Under the pieces are notes generated by a model. It saw only the letters and a list, made by a program, of their open reading frames with translations. It made no database searches and was not told the DNA's origin. Below, one piece after another: positions 35,401-45,698 of a stretch of DNA of 64,000 nt. The position numbers were made by a program, and so were the translations under genes. How positions within the stretch are numbered: position 1 is the stretch's first letter; each line of letters opens with the position of its first letter. Source of the stretch: Moniliella sp. 'wahieum' (taxonomy: Eukaryota; Basidiomycota; Moniliellomycetes; Moniliellales; Moniliellaceae); contig RSEE01000137.1 of the NCBI GenBank assembly GCA_003971905.1, positions 62,001 through 126,000 of the forward strand. Reading direction: 5' to 3'.

Positions 35401-37792
35401 GGATGGACTGGCTCGCGTTTGTGTGTGTACGGTGGCGCAGGGGACCGACCACCCGTGGAAAAGGAAAAGGGCCTCTCGATGATCCAAAACGCGTGCAGTT
35501 GCCCAGCCTTTTGGGGGGTAGGTACCAATACACGCATTGTTATTGGCGGCACAACAGAGGCTTGCATTCCCATCCTTTTTTCGGGATCGTGCATGGGCAG
35601 CCTCTTGACAAAGGCAATTGAACGTCCAATCTGCGTGTCGCAAGACCCAATGCAAGTAGTACCTTTTTGCCTCTGTACTACAAATAGGCTGCGCAAACAA
35701 GAGTCGAGAGAGGAGACGGAATCGCTGCCGGAGTGATAGCCCACTGCTAATGTCGAAGGGGCCTGGGGGCAAGACCCAGCCGGAGGGGAGGGGGCGGTGA
35801 GGACAGAGTCCTTCAGATTCCGGCGAGCTCAGCCCGACAGGACGTTCTAAGGGAGAGGAAGGAGGCAACCCACTAAAGGCGGGTAGTTTTGTTCGAATCG
35901 AAGACCAAGCAAGCCAGGAGGAGGGCGGGGGGGTCGGAGAGAGCAGAGAGGAGAGCGAAAGCCACCGCGGCCAACACCATTATCCACCTCTGAAGAAGAC
36001 CGCCTGAGCCTTATATACTTCGGACTATCGATACCAGCGAAGAGAGAGATGCAAGAGGAACCATCAGATCACGTGGGATATGTCGGTTGCGGGCTCTGGA
36101 GGAGGACAGAAGAGTGCGTAGCAGGAAAATAAGTGCAATAATGTCTGTGAGAGCCCAAGTGCAGTGGTCGTCTTTGCAGGTTTCGACTTGCCCGTCCGAT
36201 GGGGCGGGGGCATCGTGTCATATACAGGACTTTGTTCTTAGCCTCTTGCTTTGCTTGTCGTTCCATTCTCCTTGTGTCACATTGCACTTGCTATATACTT
36301 TCTTGGGTGGAGGCGAAAATCTGCATATTGACCGTGTTGTCGTCGAGACCGGCCGGTTTCTGCATGGTCTCAAGAATCGTGCAGTGTATACGCTTGAGTC
36401 GGCGCGCCGCTTGCCCTCTCCAAGTTCTCCCCCTTGCGCGTCCATCAAAAAGCGACAGGCGGCTGGGCCATTAGAGCCTCCGTTCTGTCGACAAGCCCTA
36501 CACCGTCTTGTTCGTGGAGCACAAACTATGCGTAGGGGTCTGCTGTAGCCAATGCGGAGAGAAAGGATATATAGGAGACACAGACTGGAGATGTCGAGGG
36601 TGCTGCGTGCCTGCTGTCACGGGTGTGAATAATAGAGAGGTAGGCAGTAATCAAGAGGGGTCTGATCAGGTTGTTATGATTCTACTTGGGCTTGGCGGAC
36701 GGGCAAAACAAGGCAACACCGTACGCCGATCGCAGCCAATCGTGGGCTACTGCACGTGGGCTGGGTTGTGGATGGATACGCGACGCACGGCACATCCTCC
36801 ATGGGGGGAATCAAGGCATGAGAGGTACGATGTGAGCGCCGTGCGCGTTGTGTTGTTCATATATGATTCCTTTGACGTGATCAGCCCAAACTGAACCAAC
36901 CCAAACGCAAGGCACTGCGTTGATGTACATCGCACCCACATCCATCCATCCATCCATCTTGACTCTGTACATTAACCACTCCGTGCGTGTCGTTGGACCC
37001 CACCTGCTCTTTCCGCGTCGCCAATTCGCAATCAGCGCTCAGCTCAGCAGACATTGAAGTGACATTGGCCAACACGCTATTATCTCTCGTGGGTCCCGTC
37101 CCAACCTATACAGATGGAACCAAGCGGCGGCGGCGTTCCACACGGCGACGTTGATGCATTGATTGCCTCACCTTCGCCGCTTACCGTCCCGCTCTCACCT
37201 ACGACGGCTGCTACTGGTCGTGGGAGGCGTGCTGGGGGGCGGGATGTGCGAGGCTAAAAAAGCAAGCAAGGCGGGCGGTGACTAGGTGACTGGGTCAGAA
37301 CCCCACGCCACCATCACACGCCATCACATGTCACACATGCTGTCACAGGGCGTGCTACTGAGTGAGTGTTCATCGGCAGGCGTGGCAGAGGCAGTGGCGC
37401 CGTGCGGCGTCTGCCGGGCGAGGCGAGGCGGGCAGGGGGGCAGTGAGAGGGGCAGGATGACTGCCCCCGTGGCTGCGATGGCCTGAGGGTGCGCCACACC
37501 GCCACGTCAGCGCTCAGCCGGAGCACCCCGTCAGCTCCAGCGGGTCTAGCCTGGCCGACTAGTATCCCAGTGCCGCCGGAGCCGTTGTTCCTCTCATCTC
37601 TCACCATCTCATCTCTCATCTCATCTCTCATCGCACATACAGAATCGATTTCCACAGCATCCGAAGCATCGGCAGCATGCGCAGCACGCGCAGTGGGCGC
37701 CGCAGCATAGCATCCCCAACCGGCCACGCGAGAAGAATCCACGAGCAGAAGCCAGGGGACGTTAAGGCTACACTGGCGTGTGCTGCAGACGC

Positions 37793-38677
37793 TTAGAAGC
37801 AAAACACCTGGTCTGGCATCTTGGAGATGACTTTGGCCTTGGCAAAGCCCAGTTGTTCCAGGTGGAGCTTCATTGCGTCCAGCATCCCCGGCGGCCTGTC
37901 CACGCACACATGCACACACAGACCCAAAGGAGAAAGCAAAACAAAGCAGAGCAAAGCAATCGGTTAGGTCAGCCGCCACCTCCTGCGCCATCCAGCAGGC
38001 GAGAAAGAGAGAGAGAGACGTACCACACAACAAGACCTTGGTGTCGTCGTGTGCTGGCGGGAGGTAGTGCGCAATGGCATCTTTTGTCACTACGCCCTCA
38101 TGGCCCGACCATGCGGCGGGCGGGGTATTGAGGAAGTAAACGAGGCGGAACTGGTCTGGGTGAGCGGCATGCAAGGCGTCCAGTTCGTCGCGCAGTAAGA
38201 TATCTTGTTCGGTGACGTTGGCGTACAAGAGCGTGATGGGAGTCGAGTCTTGCGGATCTTGCAGCGCAGCACGGAGGATTTGCAAGCACGGTGTGATACC
38301 TGTTCCACCTTGCGATCATGCCGATTTGGCGCGCGTACTGGCGGTGGTACTGCATCTGACCCTTGGGACCGCGGAAGGCCAAGGGCGCACCGAGCGGCAG
38401 CTGACCAATGTACTTGGACACCCTGCCTGTCGGGTAAGCCTTGACGAGCAACTCCACCACGCCCGTCTGTTCGTCAGAGGAGATAGGGGTGTAGGAGCGC
38501 ATGACCATCCGGCCCTCGACGGGCGCTTGAACAGAAACGTGTTGTCCGATCGGCAGGCCCAGCACCGCCGTCGGCGACGGCAGCGCGAAGCGGTAAATCG
38601 CCGTGTTGGGCGCAACGGGCTGCTTGGCAACCAGCGTCAGCTCGCGCCATTCGCGCGCTCCAAACCGGGGAGGACAT
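37793..38677 (-). CDS. CBR1: NADH-cytochrome b5 reductase
   Basis: Flavoprotein passing electrons from NADH to cytochrome b5 for sterol and fatty-acid desaturation, normally at the ER or outer mitochondrial membrane. The FAD domain shows NTAIYRFALPSPTAVLGLPI, IGQHVSVQAPV and the flavin motif MRSYTPIS, then VSKYIGQL and FRGPKGQM. The NADH domain shows GGTGITPCLQILRAAL, LLYANVTEQDILLRDEL, CG.PGM and the C-terminal SKMPDQVFCF with its stop at 37793-37795. An intron of 128 nt lies at complement 37896-38023 (GTACGT...GGACAG). Frame breaks occur at about 38668 (C run after MSSP), 38325 (before GGTGITP) and 37892 (in CGPPGM). The ATG at 38675-38677 yields about 250 residues without the usual N-terminal membrane anchor, so an upstream exon may be missing. 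The gene could equally be the MCR1-like paralogue. Confidence 0.85.
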
Positions 38678-39584
38678 GGTGGGGGCAGAGACGGGGGCGG
38701 AGGCGGGGGCGTCAACGACGGAGGAAGGAGGGTGTGGGTGGGGGGTGGCTGGGTGCTCGGGGGGCGCGATACCAGGCCGTTCCTGGCGTCGAAGCTGCAA
38801 GGGCAAGAGGTGGAGGTGGCAACGTAGCCTTAGCCAGAAGCTTCGATGTGAGCGAGGCTACCTCAGCGGTACACGGCATCGGGCGAGGTCACATGGTCAC
38901 AGGTCACGTGGCTCTCGTCTGCCTCGGTTGCCCCCGAGGGCGGCTACCGAATAGGAAGGAGTACTGGGACTGAGTAACTGACCACTGACCGGTGACCACG
39001 CCGCGTCAGCCAGCCACCCGCCAGCCACGCCGTGCCGATCTGGGAGATGAAAGCTCCGATTTCCAACACCAGTGCTAAGCTTGTACCTTGACGCTGGAAG
39101 CTCGACAACGAGGAAAACTATGCCGGTGCTTGAGCACCATTGTAACCAACAGAGATGGTCTATGCATCATGCTTGGTTTGATCAGAATCTTAGTCAACTT
39201 GATTCCTGTTTATACCCATTGCACTGTGGAGAAGGGGAGCGAGCTAGGGAGGGAGCAGAGACAGCATATGGGCCGGTACGATATAAAGAGGGAGACAAGG
39301 GGACGGAGGGATAGAAGATGGAAAGAAGGATGTATATGATTAGCAAAAGAGAGAGGAAGTTGCCTCGTCGAGCATCCAACAGGAACCAAGGAGGGGAGGG
39401 GCGAGGCCCAAGCGAAAGCTAGTAGCTAGTAGCTAGTAGCTAGTAGCTCGCAGTAGTATTAGCAGTGTGCGCAACCATGGATGTAGTCGGTGAAGGTTGC
39501 TCTGCGGGAGCTAGAGTAGGTTGCTCGTGCTAGTAGGCGCCTAATAGGATAATGGGCACAGAGGGAGGACCAAAAAGAGTAAGT
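38678..39584. other. Intergenic with an AGCTAGT tandem
   Basis: Promoter side of the b5 reductase gene and 3' flank of the CoA-transferase. At 39419-39449 a seven-base unit, CTAGTAG, is repeated about four times. GGTCACATGGTCACAGGTCACGTG-like words occur at about 38888-38912. No coding sequence recognised. Confidence 0.5.
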
Positions 39585-41258
39585 TTACTGCTGCAGGGCG
39601 ACCTTGAACGGTGCGCCAATCTTGGCCTTGACATCTTCGAGTGTAGCGCCGTCCATGAGCTCGATGAGGGTCAGGCCGCCCTCGGGGGAGGATCGATCGA
39701 CATCAAACACGGCCAAGTCGGTGATGATGCGGGAAACGACCTGTGCACCCGTGAGGGGCAGCTGGCAGTTCTGGACGATCTTGGGGTTACCATGTTTATC
39801 GACGTGTTCAGTGAGGACGATGACGCGAGTAGAGTCAGGGGACGAAACGAGGTCCATGGCGCCACCCATGCCCATGACAACAGCGCCTGGGATCATGTAA
39901 TTGGCCAAATCGCCATTGGCGCCCACTTGGAACGCGCCTAGCATCGTCACGTCCATCCGTCCACCGCGGATCATGCCAAAGGATTCGGACGAGTCAAAGA
40001 ACGCGCCACCAGGCAGGACCGAGGTCGTCTCGTCGCCCGAGTTGATCATGTCGCCATTGACCATGGGCAAGGTAGGTGGACCGCCGAGGCCAGTGATGCC
40101 ATTCTCCGATTGGAGCGTGATGTTGATGCCTTCCGGGACATAGCCTGCGGCATGGTTGGGCAAGCCAATGCCCAAGTTGACCACGTCGCCGTTACGGAAC
40201 TCTTTAGCTGCGCGCATGGCGATTTTTTCGCGCGACTGTTGTTTGGCCGACAGGGCAGGCGGGTTGTCGCACGCGACGACAACGTGGGCAATCTTCTTGG
40301 GTTCGGTGGCCTTGACGACCGATTTGACATAGACTGCTTGGAGGTCAATCTCGTTGGGGTCCAACGCGCCAATCGGGACGATTTCCTCAGCTTCGATAAT
40401 GGTGTTTGGCGTTCTTGGCAAAGGAGGTGTTAAAGTTACTTGCGGTCATGCGGAAGACGGCGTTACCTGCCTCGTCTGCTCGCCACGCATGGATCAATGC
40501 GACATCGGCGTAAATTGCTTCTTCCAAAATATAATCTTTGCCACGGAACCTACGTTCTTCCTTGGGCTCCGATACTTTGACTGCTTCCCCCTTCTTGTCT
40601 TGCGAGTAGCGAACGACCATCCCGCCACGCTGGACCAGCGTGTTGTGCCCTGCCGCAGTGTAAAATGCTGGAATGCCAAACGCTCCAGCGCGCATGCGCT
40701 CCGCCAAGCTGCCTTGCGGCGTCAGGTGCAAGTCCAACTCGCCGTCCTTGTTGTACATTTGCACGGCCAACTTGTTCAGGCCAACGTGGCTGGCTGGTCA
40801 ACAGGACGCCACCTTGCCGCTCGAAAGAGTTCGTCTGTTCAACGTTCACCGTTCGCCCACCCAGCATCATGTCAGCAACTGAGTCCATCAACGTTCACTT
40901 AGGCTACCCAACCAGGGTTAGGGCTGGGGGGGGACATACCAATACCCTGACCGTTGACCGAGACACTCTGGTTGACCAGATGCAAGTCCTTAATATCGTC
41001 GCGCTTAGCCAGAGCGGTCAACAAGGTAGCCGGAACGCCGCAGGAGCAGAAGCCGCCGATGGCCAAAGTGATGCCGCTCTTGAGTTCCGGTGCGGCAGCC
41101 AACGCTTCCGGGGCCGAGTTGAGCACTTGCTCACTTTGTTCAGTACTGACGGGGAGGTGCAGGCTGAGCATGCGAACGCGAAGGAGCGAGGCGACGTGCG
41201 GCGGGACCGAGCGCGCACGCATGGTCGGTGCGCCGCTCCGAAGTAGAGGGAAGAGCAT
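39585..41258 (-). CDS. Succinyl-CoA:3-ketoacid CoA-transferase, mitochondrial
   Basis: Family I CoA-transferase moving CoA from succinyl-CoA to acetoacetate in the mitochondrial matrix. The start MLFPLLRSG (ATG complement 41256-41258) opens an Arg-rich, acid-poor import leader. The alpha half has GFCSCGVPATLLTAL, HLVNQSVSVNGQGI, then HVGLNKLAVQMYNKDGELD, LTPQGSLAERMRAG and GIPAFYT. The beta half has IGLPNHAAGYVPEG, the catalytic-Glu motif SENGITGLGG (about 40097-40115), MIRGGRMDVTMLGAFQV and GGAMDLV. An intron of 61 nt at complement 40879-40939 (GTATGT...CTCAG, with a CCCTAAC branch-like site) follows GQGI. Frame breaks occur near 40790 (before HVGLNK) and 40415 (between the halves, SFAKNAK/TIIEAEE). 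The stop is at 39585-39587. Around 510 residues, the usual size. Confidence 0.9.
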
Positions 41259-41299
41259 GGTGGGCGCAGCACTCAGGCAGTGGGAGAAGGTGGTGGTGA

Positions 41300-41320
41300 G
41301 GGGGGGGGGGGGGGGGGGGG
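41300..41320. repeat. Poly-G homopolymer of 21 nt in the CoA-transferase leader
   Basis: 21 consecutive G on the plus strand, that is poly-C on the coding strand, 42 to 62 bp upstream of the start codon and downstream of the TATA element at 41362. It should lie in the 5' leader of the transcript. The other poly-G run (4627-4648) lies in the RasGEF gene. Confidence 0.95.
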
Positions 41321-41361
41321 AGCAACAACGTAACCCACGACAGGCGCGAAGGGGACGGGAC

Positions 41362-41371
41362 TATATATATA
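41362..41371 (-). promoter_or_regulatory. TATA box of the CoA-transferase gene
   Basis: TATATATATA about 105 bp upstream of the start codon, a spacing like that of the protease B TATA box (121 bp). Confidence 0.5.
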
Positions 41372-42986
41372 CTGATGCCAGGGACACTTTGTGCGTGGTG
41401 TGTGTGTGTGAGTGCGCCCCTTCGCCTCAAGATCTGCGCCTGCTACTTCGTCCTCAGTCCTCGACCAGGCCCGCGTCCGACCAAGCCAAGCCCATGCGCC
41501 ATGGCCTGCCCCAAACCGACACCGCTTCAGGCCGTGGCGCCTGGCTTGAAGCTGCAAGCTGGAAGCTTCAATTGAAGCTGCACCACACGGGGCGCTGCGT
41601 CATAGGCGCGTCGCACGTGTCGGGCGTCACGCGGGCGGCGTCCGACCTGAGGCTCAGGCCGTGTAGCGTCTGGCCTCAGGCCTCAGGCCTCACGCGTCAG
41701 GTTCACCAGCGGGCACAGCTTGCACTGGGAGGGTGCGGGCTGGGATTGAGACACAAAAAACATGAACAACATGGAAAACATGGCGACGCGCCCGTGTGCG
41801 GATCTGGATCTGAGTCTGAGGCCTGAGGTCGATCGGAGGTAGGCAGGTCTGAGGCTGCGCTGCACTTCGAGCTTCACGTTGTGCGTTGTGGCCTGTCTCC
41901 GTCACACGCGTCACTAATCACTCTGCGACGCGCTAAGCGCTAAGGTGTTAATAGGCGCTAGGCAAGCTTCAAGTGACAGTCACTAGTCACTAGTCACAAG
42001 TCACGCTCCACACACGCTCCCGTGTCGCGCTCGGGGCTCGGTGGTCTGCCTTCTCCCACTCCCATCCACGGGCCATGAGTATATGAGCACGGGGGAGTGA
42101 ATAGTGAGTACTGTAAGGCCAATTGAAACCAGCCATGCAAATCAATCAAATCATCTTCATCACCAGTACAGTAGTTCAACACACGTTCCGACCAACCAAT
42201 CAAAAGGCCCGCGTCGGTTGTCACATGTCCCACACACACGGGCTCTCGATATCTCAATAGCTTTTGACCCCGTCAGCTAGCGAATGAACATTGGAATCCC
42301 CCGATCCCACGTCCTCACAGACTCCTCATTGCCACTACTCACTCACTCACTCACTCGTCTCCTGTTGGGCGTGGTGCGCATGTGCGTCCCGTTGGGGGTC
42401 CTCTGTCGCACACGCCACGCCCCCCGCCTCCCAACGGGCCCCACTCGACGTTCCACGGTCCACCCGCTTGGAGGTGCATGGGTCCATGGGTACGTGAGCG
42501 TGAACGTGAAGGTGAACGTGAGAGACGCGAAACGCGTTGCCCGTCGCGTCGCGTGTCGGTGCGGCTGGGATGGCGGAGCGGGGCGATGGAAGTGAAGAGT
42601 GCTAGTGAAGAGTGAATGTGAATACGGAGGATTGGATGGAGTTGGCAAGCGGCAGGACCGAGGGTACATGCTTTACCTGGTACAGGCCATACAAGGGGTT
42701 GACGGTCTTGAAGCTTCAAGCGCTGTGGCAGGCTGGGCAGGCGGCAGTTTGATTAGAGTTGGTTGTATTTGAGTTGGTTGCAACAGGGTTAGACCGTAGA
42801 TCGTAGATGGTGCTAGGGTTGGGCCTTGGGCGTCGCTTGGGCATGGCCACTGCGGGGTTAACAATAACCACACGCGCGGTAGGGTTGGCCCTCCATTAAC
42901 TAAGCCCGGGCAGAGTCTTACGTACTCAGGGTCGACTTACAGGGTACCCTCCATGGCATCCATTCAGGAGGATGGACCCATCAGGT
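41372..42986. other. Intergenic with several classes of palindromic words
   Basis: Upstream of the CoA-transferase gene and upstream of the tRNA. AAGCTT-based words at 41548-41578 and 42709-42721, CCTCAGG tandems at 41650-41695 and 41815-41830, and ACAGTCACTAGTCACTAGTCAC at about 41976-41997. An ACTCACTC tract lies at about 42336-42358. No coding sequence recognised. Confidence 0.5.
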
Positions 42987-43079
42987 GGGTTCGTGGTGTA
43001 GTGGTATCATGCTCTTTAGGGTTGCAGTTGCAATTGCCTGGTGTAGAGGTGGTCCTCGGTTCGATCCCGGGCGGACCCC
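42987..43079 (+). tRNA. tRNA-Pro (anticodon AGG) with a 22-nt intron
   Basis: Acceptor arm GGGTTCG/CGGACCC, T arm CTCGG-TTCGATC-CCGGG and a five-base variable loop fit canonical positions exactly. The B box GGTTCGATCCC and an A-box-like TGGTGTAGTGG are present. The anticodon loop TTAGGGT gives AGG, with the stem GCTCT/AGAGG (four pairs, G-G at the outer position). The intron, about 43022-43043, follows position 37 as in other nuclear tRNAs. The D arm is one base shorter than usual, perhaps the same indel problem as in the protein genes. The discriminator base is C79. A T run follows directly. Confidence 0.8.
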
Positions 43080-43085
43080 TTTTTT
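43080..43085 (+). terminator. RNA polymerase III terminator
   Basis: Six consecutive T on the plus strand directly after the discriminator base of the tRNA-Pro gene. Confidence 0.8.
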
Positions 43086-43376
43086 GGGTAAGGGCGGCAA
43101 GATGGGGCACCCTGCCAGAGGAGGCACTGCCAGCGAAGCTTGAGTGTAAGCTCCTCACGCTATTCCAACCTTCAATGCAACAGGGAGAAGAGGAAGGAGG
43201 GGAACGCGGGCGCGACGGTAACCAATCCGGAGCGCGCGAGTCGCGGAACTCTATAGCCAGTTCCGCTTGCCAGCGACATGGCCGATCCAGCCATCACACC
43301 ACGTGGTGCCACATGCAACCACACTCCAACAGCTGCTGCCTCCTTTCCCCCACTTTTGGCTTCAATTGCCCCTGCC

Positions 43377-43937
43377 TGACTCCTACCCGGCTTCTGCCAT
43401 CTCGACTCGTCACCTACCTCGCTGCTTCCCTCTGCCCTCGCCTTGATCCCCGGTACTTCTCTCTGCCACAAACCGTACTTTCGCCAGTCCGATTGCTCGG
43501 CCAACACAACAAGACCATCTTTTCACACTACAATATGCCGAGAGAGCACCGAACTGCGTTCCTCATCTGTTTCGCTGTTTCCGGTATTGCCTATGGTTGT
43601 GGTTGGATACCCAACCCAGTCTCAAGACTCATTGGTGTTGAAGACGCGTATGCAAGAAGGAACTCTCAGAAGACGCCAACGAGCTCAAGCAAGCTCATCA
43701 GTCTTGAAGCTTGAAGCTTTTGACGCGTCTTTTAACATCTCCAGTGACATGTGACAAGAACTACTTTCCTTACCAAGTAGGGTTTGCCCCCTGACTCCTA
43801 CCCGGCTTCGTGCCATCTCGACTCCTCACCTAACTCGCTGCTTCCCTCTCTGCCCCTCGCCTTGAAGCTTGATCCCCGGTGCTTCTCTGCCACAGACCGT
43901 AGTTTGTCGCCAATCCGATTGCTCGGCCAACGCAACA
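43377..43937 (+). mobile_element. Short element bounded by TG...CA direct terminal repeats
   Basis: 43377-43511 and 43792-43937 are two direct copies of a sequence beginning TGACTCCTACCCGGCTTC and ending GGCCAAC.CAACA. They differ by some substitutions and small gaps (135 and 146 nt). Between them lie about 280 nt. The TG...CA ends, repeat length and tiny interior resemble a terminal-repeat retrotransposon in miniature or a reduced LTR element, and tRNA-gene neighbourhoods are common LTR-element targets. However, no primer-binding site, clear polypurine tract or target-site duplication is visible. A simple segmental duplication is the alternative. Confidence 0.45.
43535..43714 (+). CDS. Hypothetical 59-residue protein inside the terminal-repeat element
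   Basis: An ATG-started frame fills much of the interior of the element at 43377-43937. The N-terminal half is hydrophobic (AFLICFAVSGIAYGCGWI) and could be a membrane or signal segment; the rest is polar. The stop falls in a GAAGCTTGAAGCTT palindromic word. No family recognised. It may be chance. Confidence 0.2.
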   Translation: MPREHRTAFLICFAVSGIAYGCGWIPNPVSRLIGVEDAYARRNSQKTPTSSSKLISLEA

Positions 43938-44634
43938 ATCCAGCGCCTATTCGGAGGATTCGCCGGTGAGGTCATCGATTCATCCCTGAGCCTGCGGGCC
44001 TACTGCCTAATGCCCCGCGGTACGCGGATGGATAGATTGGGTGCCAACCAGAAAAAAACGGTTAAGGGTCTGATTCTCAGGTCGCAGGGCCTCAGGGCCT
44101 CAGGGCCGGCCTTTGGGCTGGCCCCAGCAGGCGCCCGGCAGCCCCAGGACGGGATGGGCGCGTGGGCGTGTACTCCCACCGCCTGGTCTGCGGGGACTAG
44201 GTCAATACCACTCTTCCGTGCGCGCGTTTCTCGAACTGTGCGGCGGCTCCCACGGGAGCAGTGTGGATTCGGACTGATACTGAACCCGTCGGTACTAGGC
44301 ATCACATGTCACAATGTCACAGCGCGAGAGGCAGGCATCGAGCTAGTCACTGGTTATCACTAGACTAGATCACTCGCCCTCAACACTTTTGTGTCGACCG
44401 GACCTGGCCTGTGTGTGTTTTTTTCTTCTTTTTGGGCCGGCTTGTGCGAATCGTTTCAGATGATGCATGCCACAGTGCCACCCCTCTTTCTCTCGTCTCT
44501 TTCCGTGTGTTCGTCGTCTGCATCGACCCAACCTCGACGCTGTCTGGCCCCTGTTTTGCCTGTTGCCTCCTTCCATCTCCTCCTCCGCTCTCCCTCTCCC
44601 TCTCCCACCACCTCCACCCCACCTCGTTGTCACC
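43938..44634. other. Intergenic, upstream of the LURP-like gene
   Basis: Contains GGGCCTCAGGGCCTCAGGGCC at about 44087-44107 and TCACATGTCACAATGTCACA at about 44302-44321. 44380-44630 becomes pyrimidine-rich (CTCTCCCTCT), as expected for a fungal promoter and leader directly before the ATG. No gene recognised. Confidence 0.5.
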
Positions 44635-45698
44635 ATGTCCATCCCCACCATGGCCGACGCCTCTGCCCGCCCAACCCGGAATCATGGCGTGTTCCCCGCC
44701 TGGTCCCAGAGCCCCAACATGGTCCTCGTCGCATCGAAGGCCACATCAATCCCACCACGACTTGCGTGCTGTGGTACGTTGCATTCTCCCCTGTCCGCTC
44801 GCTCTCGCTTGCCGTTTCCCCCTTCCCCGCTTCTTGTGCCCACGTGCCAGTGGTGAAGTTTGGCGCTAACCTTATCCCGGATCCCTCATCTCCATTTTGC
44901 TTTGCTGCGCTTTGCTCTTCTGTACTTCGTTTCCTCCTTACCCTCTTCCCATGTGGGTCGTAGAACGCGCGTGACGGGGAAGATTCTGTTCCGGTTCAAA
45001 AAGTCCGAGACGCGGGAAGAAGGTACGCTTTCGTTGAAGCGGGTCACGTTTGTGGTGCAAGACCGGGAGGGGAAAGAACTGTTGCATGTGATCCAATCGG
45101 CCGCGGCGTTATTTGGTACCGAAGGCGGATGGAAGATCACGAATGCGGAAACGGGTGAGGTGGTGTGCAAGTTGCAACATCATTTGTTGAGTTTGGATGT
45201 GCTCAAGCCGCGTCGCGCGATTTATGCCACGTTTGCCAATACTGCTGCCGGAGAGGCCGGTGTGGGAAAGCAGGCAAGGCACCGAGCAAGACGGTACAGT
45301 TGCACCCGGTCAATGGGGTGGGCGAATGGGACATTAAACAAGACGACAAACATACCCTGCTTCAAATTGTTGAACCTTTGGCGGCTAATAACGTCCATGC
45401 TACCGTTCCCAGTATGTTCTTGTTCTTCATCTCTCTCTCTCTCTCCCTCTTTTTCTCTCTCTTTGGCCCTCTTCTTTTGCTCTCTCCCTCTTTGGCTCTT
45501 TGGCTCTCTGCTCTGTCTCTCTCTCTGCAGCCGCACTAACTGACCGCACCGTACCCCACTCCAGTCCCGCCCTACGCCGACGTGCTACTGTTCACCACAC
45601 TCGGCTTGATCGCACGGCAAGAAGATGTGCACAGCCTACAATCCCCTCGCGGCGTCATCATGGACAACTATGCCGCCGGCAGTTCCATGAACAAGTAA
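44635..45698 (+). CDS. LURP-one-related / tubby-like beta-barrel protein (probable)
   Basis: The start MSIPTMADASARP is at 44635, with CACC before it. A GTACGT donor at 44774 begins at least one intron; exon structure between about 44774 and 44957 is unresolved. Then ILFRFKKSE, RVTFVVQDREGKELLHVIQ, WKITNAETGEVVCKLQHHLL, WDIKQDDKHTLLQIVEPL, and after an intron at 45412-45564 (GTATGT...CCAG) PPYADVLLFTTLGLIARQED, ending GSSMNK with the stop at 45696-45698. Repeating strands with the K(I/V)xxAxTGEVV pattern and the hydrophobic C-terminal helix recall LURP-one-related/tubby-C-like proteins, whose fungal members have no settled function. A frame break lies near 45275. The family call rests on pattern only. 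Confidence 0.45.

Larger units (their letters stand above)
25111..37792. other. Gene-poor island of diverged dispersed repeats, about 12.5 kb
   Basis: Composition is visibly AT-richer than the flanks, especially 27.2-34.5 kb. No conserved gene, transposase, integrase or reverse transcriptase motif is found in any frame, and open frames are short. Several pairs or triplets of direct repeats, all in the same orientation, are listed separately. It resembles decayed transposon remnants or a repeat-rich heterochromatic block between G-alpha and the b5 reductase gene. Confidence 0.6.

Noticed and set aside
25111-37792. Autonomous transposon coding sequence in the repeat island
   Set aside because: I looked for integrase, reverse transcriptase and transposase motifs in all frames and found none; only short repeats and chance frames remain.
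43869-44363. 164-codon plus-strand frame downstream of the terminal-repeat element
   Set aside because: It begins inside the second terminal repeat and runs through palindromic CCTCAGG words; no family resemblance.
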